From: Candidatus Saccharimonadota bacterium
Lineage (GTDB): Bacteria; Eremiobacterota; Xenobia; Xenobiales; Xenobiaceae
Reading direction: 5' to 3'
Assembly: GCA_004554425.1 (NCBI GenBank)
Contig: SFMI01000119.1
Coordinates: forward strand, 1-5,235
Length of the DNA: 5,235 bases
The notes under the pieces are model-generated. The model was not told the origin of the DNA and searched no databases. It worked only from the letters and a program-made list of their open reading frames with translations. The translations under genes were made by a program, and so were the position numbers. Below, in pieces: positions 4,842 through 5,235 of the stretch; within the stretch, counting starts at the first letter, position 1, and every line of letters starts with the position of its first letter.

Positions 4842-5235
4842 ATGTCTTTAGAATTGAATGCCCAAGATTTACAAATGGGTTCTTCTGTATATAGCAAAAG
4901 CAATGAAAAAGTCGGAACTCTCCGTTTTGCCATGTCGATCCCTACTCCACCTTACCAAATTTCACAACTTTTGATAGATCGTGTCGACGGAGTTGAGGGA
5001 GGCCTTTTAGTAAATATAGACTTAGTAGAGTCGGTAAGTAACAATTCTATCCATCTTAATATCAGCAATGACGAATTTTTTGAGTTACCACCTTTTGTTG
5101 AAGCCCAATGGTTTTCCATTCACCCTCCTGTAGCCCGCGATCACCGTACTTTAAGCAAAACAAGAACTCCTCGCCGCCAAGATCGCGGAGATCGCCGTCC
5201 ACGCTATCAGCCTCGTCCTCAAAACAGAAACGTAA
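4842..5235 (+). CDS. PRC-barrel domain protein with Arg-rich tail (3' end outside window)
   Basis: The reading frame is open from ATG to the window edge, giving 131 residues without a stop. Residues about 12-85 look like a PRC-barrel: an N-terminal strand ending in EKVGTL (22-27), a middle strand ISQLLIDRVDG (40-50), then LLVNIDLVESV (55-65) and SIHLNISNDEFFELPPF (69-85), the usual pattern of V(P)xDLV, V.L and LP. PRC-barrels are small beta-barrel modules found in RimM, photosynthetic reaction-centre H subunits and many small bacterial proteins. From residue 99 on, the sequence is low-complexity and basic, with 11 Arg in 33 residues plus Pro and Gln, probably disordered and able to bind nucleic acid or acidic partners. 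There is no signal peptide or membrane segment, so it is probably cytosolic. The gene is divergent from the pilT operon. The role is unknown; the domain call is by pattern only. Confidence 0.75.
   Translation, partial: MSLELNAQDLQMGSSVYSKSNEKVGTLRFAMSIPTPPYQISQLLIDRVDGVEGGLLVNIDLVESVSNNSIHLNISNDEFFELPPFVEAQWFSIHPPVARDHRTLSKTRTPRRQDRGDRRPRYQPRPQNRNV

Noticed and set aside
1..5235. tRNA genes, tmRNA, RNase P RNA, CRISPR arrays, insertion sequences, attachment sites
   Set aside because: No cloverleaf with proper T-loop, no tmRNA ends or tag, no RNase P core motifs, no regularly spaced direct repeats, and no transposase or flanking inverted repeats were seen.
5230..5235. TAA at the very end of the window as the stop of the PRC-barrel gene
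   Set aside because: The TAA is out of frame: the last full codon is GTA (5232-5234) with one A left over. The gene continues past the window unless a base is missing in the sequence.

Overview
The window is a bacterial chromosomal segment of moderate GC content with about 79% of its length in four protein genes. It carries a long TGS-type nucleoside kinase gene on the + strand, two adjacent type IV pilus PilT-family ATPase genes on the - strand, and the start of a small PRC-barrel protein gene on the + strand that runs off the right edge. The tandem PilT genes imply an organism that makes retractable type IV pili, so probably a diderm or a piliated Gram-positive. The kinase type is known from several deep-branching and anaerobic phyla. 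I cannot name the phylum from this sequence. A cyanobacterial/melainabacterial or similar lineage is only a guess.

Layout. Positions 1-234 hold no protein gene. They contain a densely self-complementary stretch (about 1-118) with blocks in 5S rRNA order, an AT-rich terminator-like hairpin (121-149), a 15-bp hairpin (167-201), and then a good Shine-Dalgarno site for the kinase (235-1902). Positions 1903-2085 are a convergent intergenic spacer with three consecutive hairpins, including a clear intrinsic terminator for the kinase and a perfect 23-bp inverted repeat just before the end of the pilT operon. Positions 2086-4285 are the two pilT genes, read leftward, separated by one base and evidently one operon. 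The first gene of the operon starts with TTG behind a strong GGAGGA, and that ribosome site can be folded into a leader hairpin.

Positions 4286-4841 (556 bp) separate the divergent pilT operon and PRC-barrel gene. No convincing gene lies there, but several stems do, and those with G-U pairs mostly favour a + strand transcript. The PRC-barrel gene starts at 4842 and is cut by the window end.

How the genes work together: the two PilT ATPases would power pilus retraction at the inner-membrane base of the machine, probably as partners or as alternatives to each other. The nucleoside kinase belongs to nucleotide salvage and has no evident link to pili; it faces the operon tail to tail. The PRC-barrel gene is divergent from the pilT operon and could share its control region, but nothing in the sequence proves a functional link. 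No complete novel system is evident. The parts most worth checking are the RNA-like elements and the basic tail of the PRC-barrel protein.
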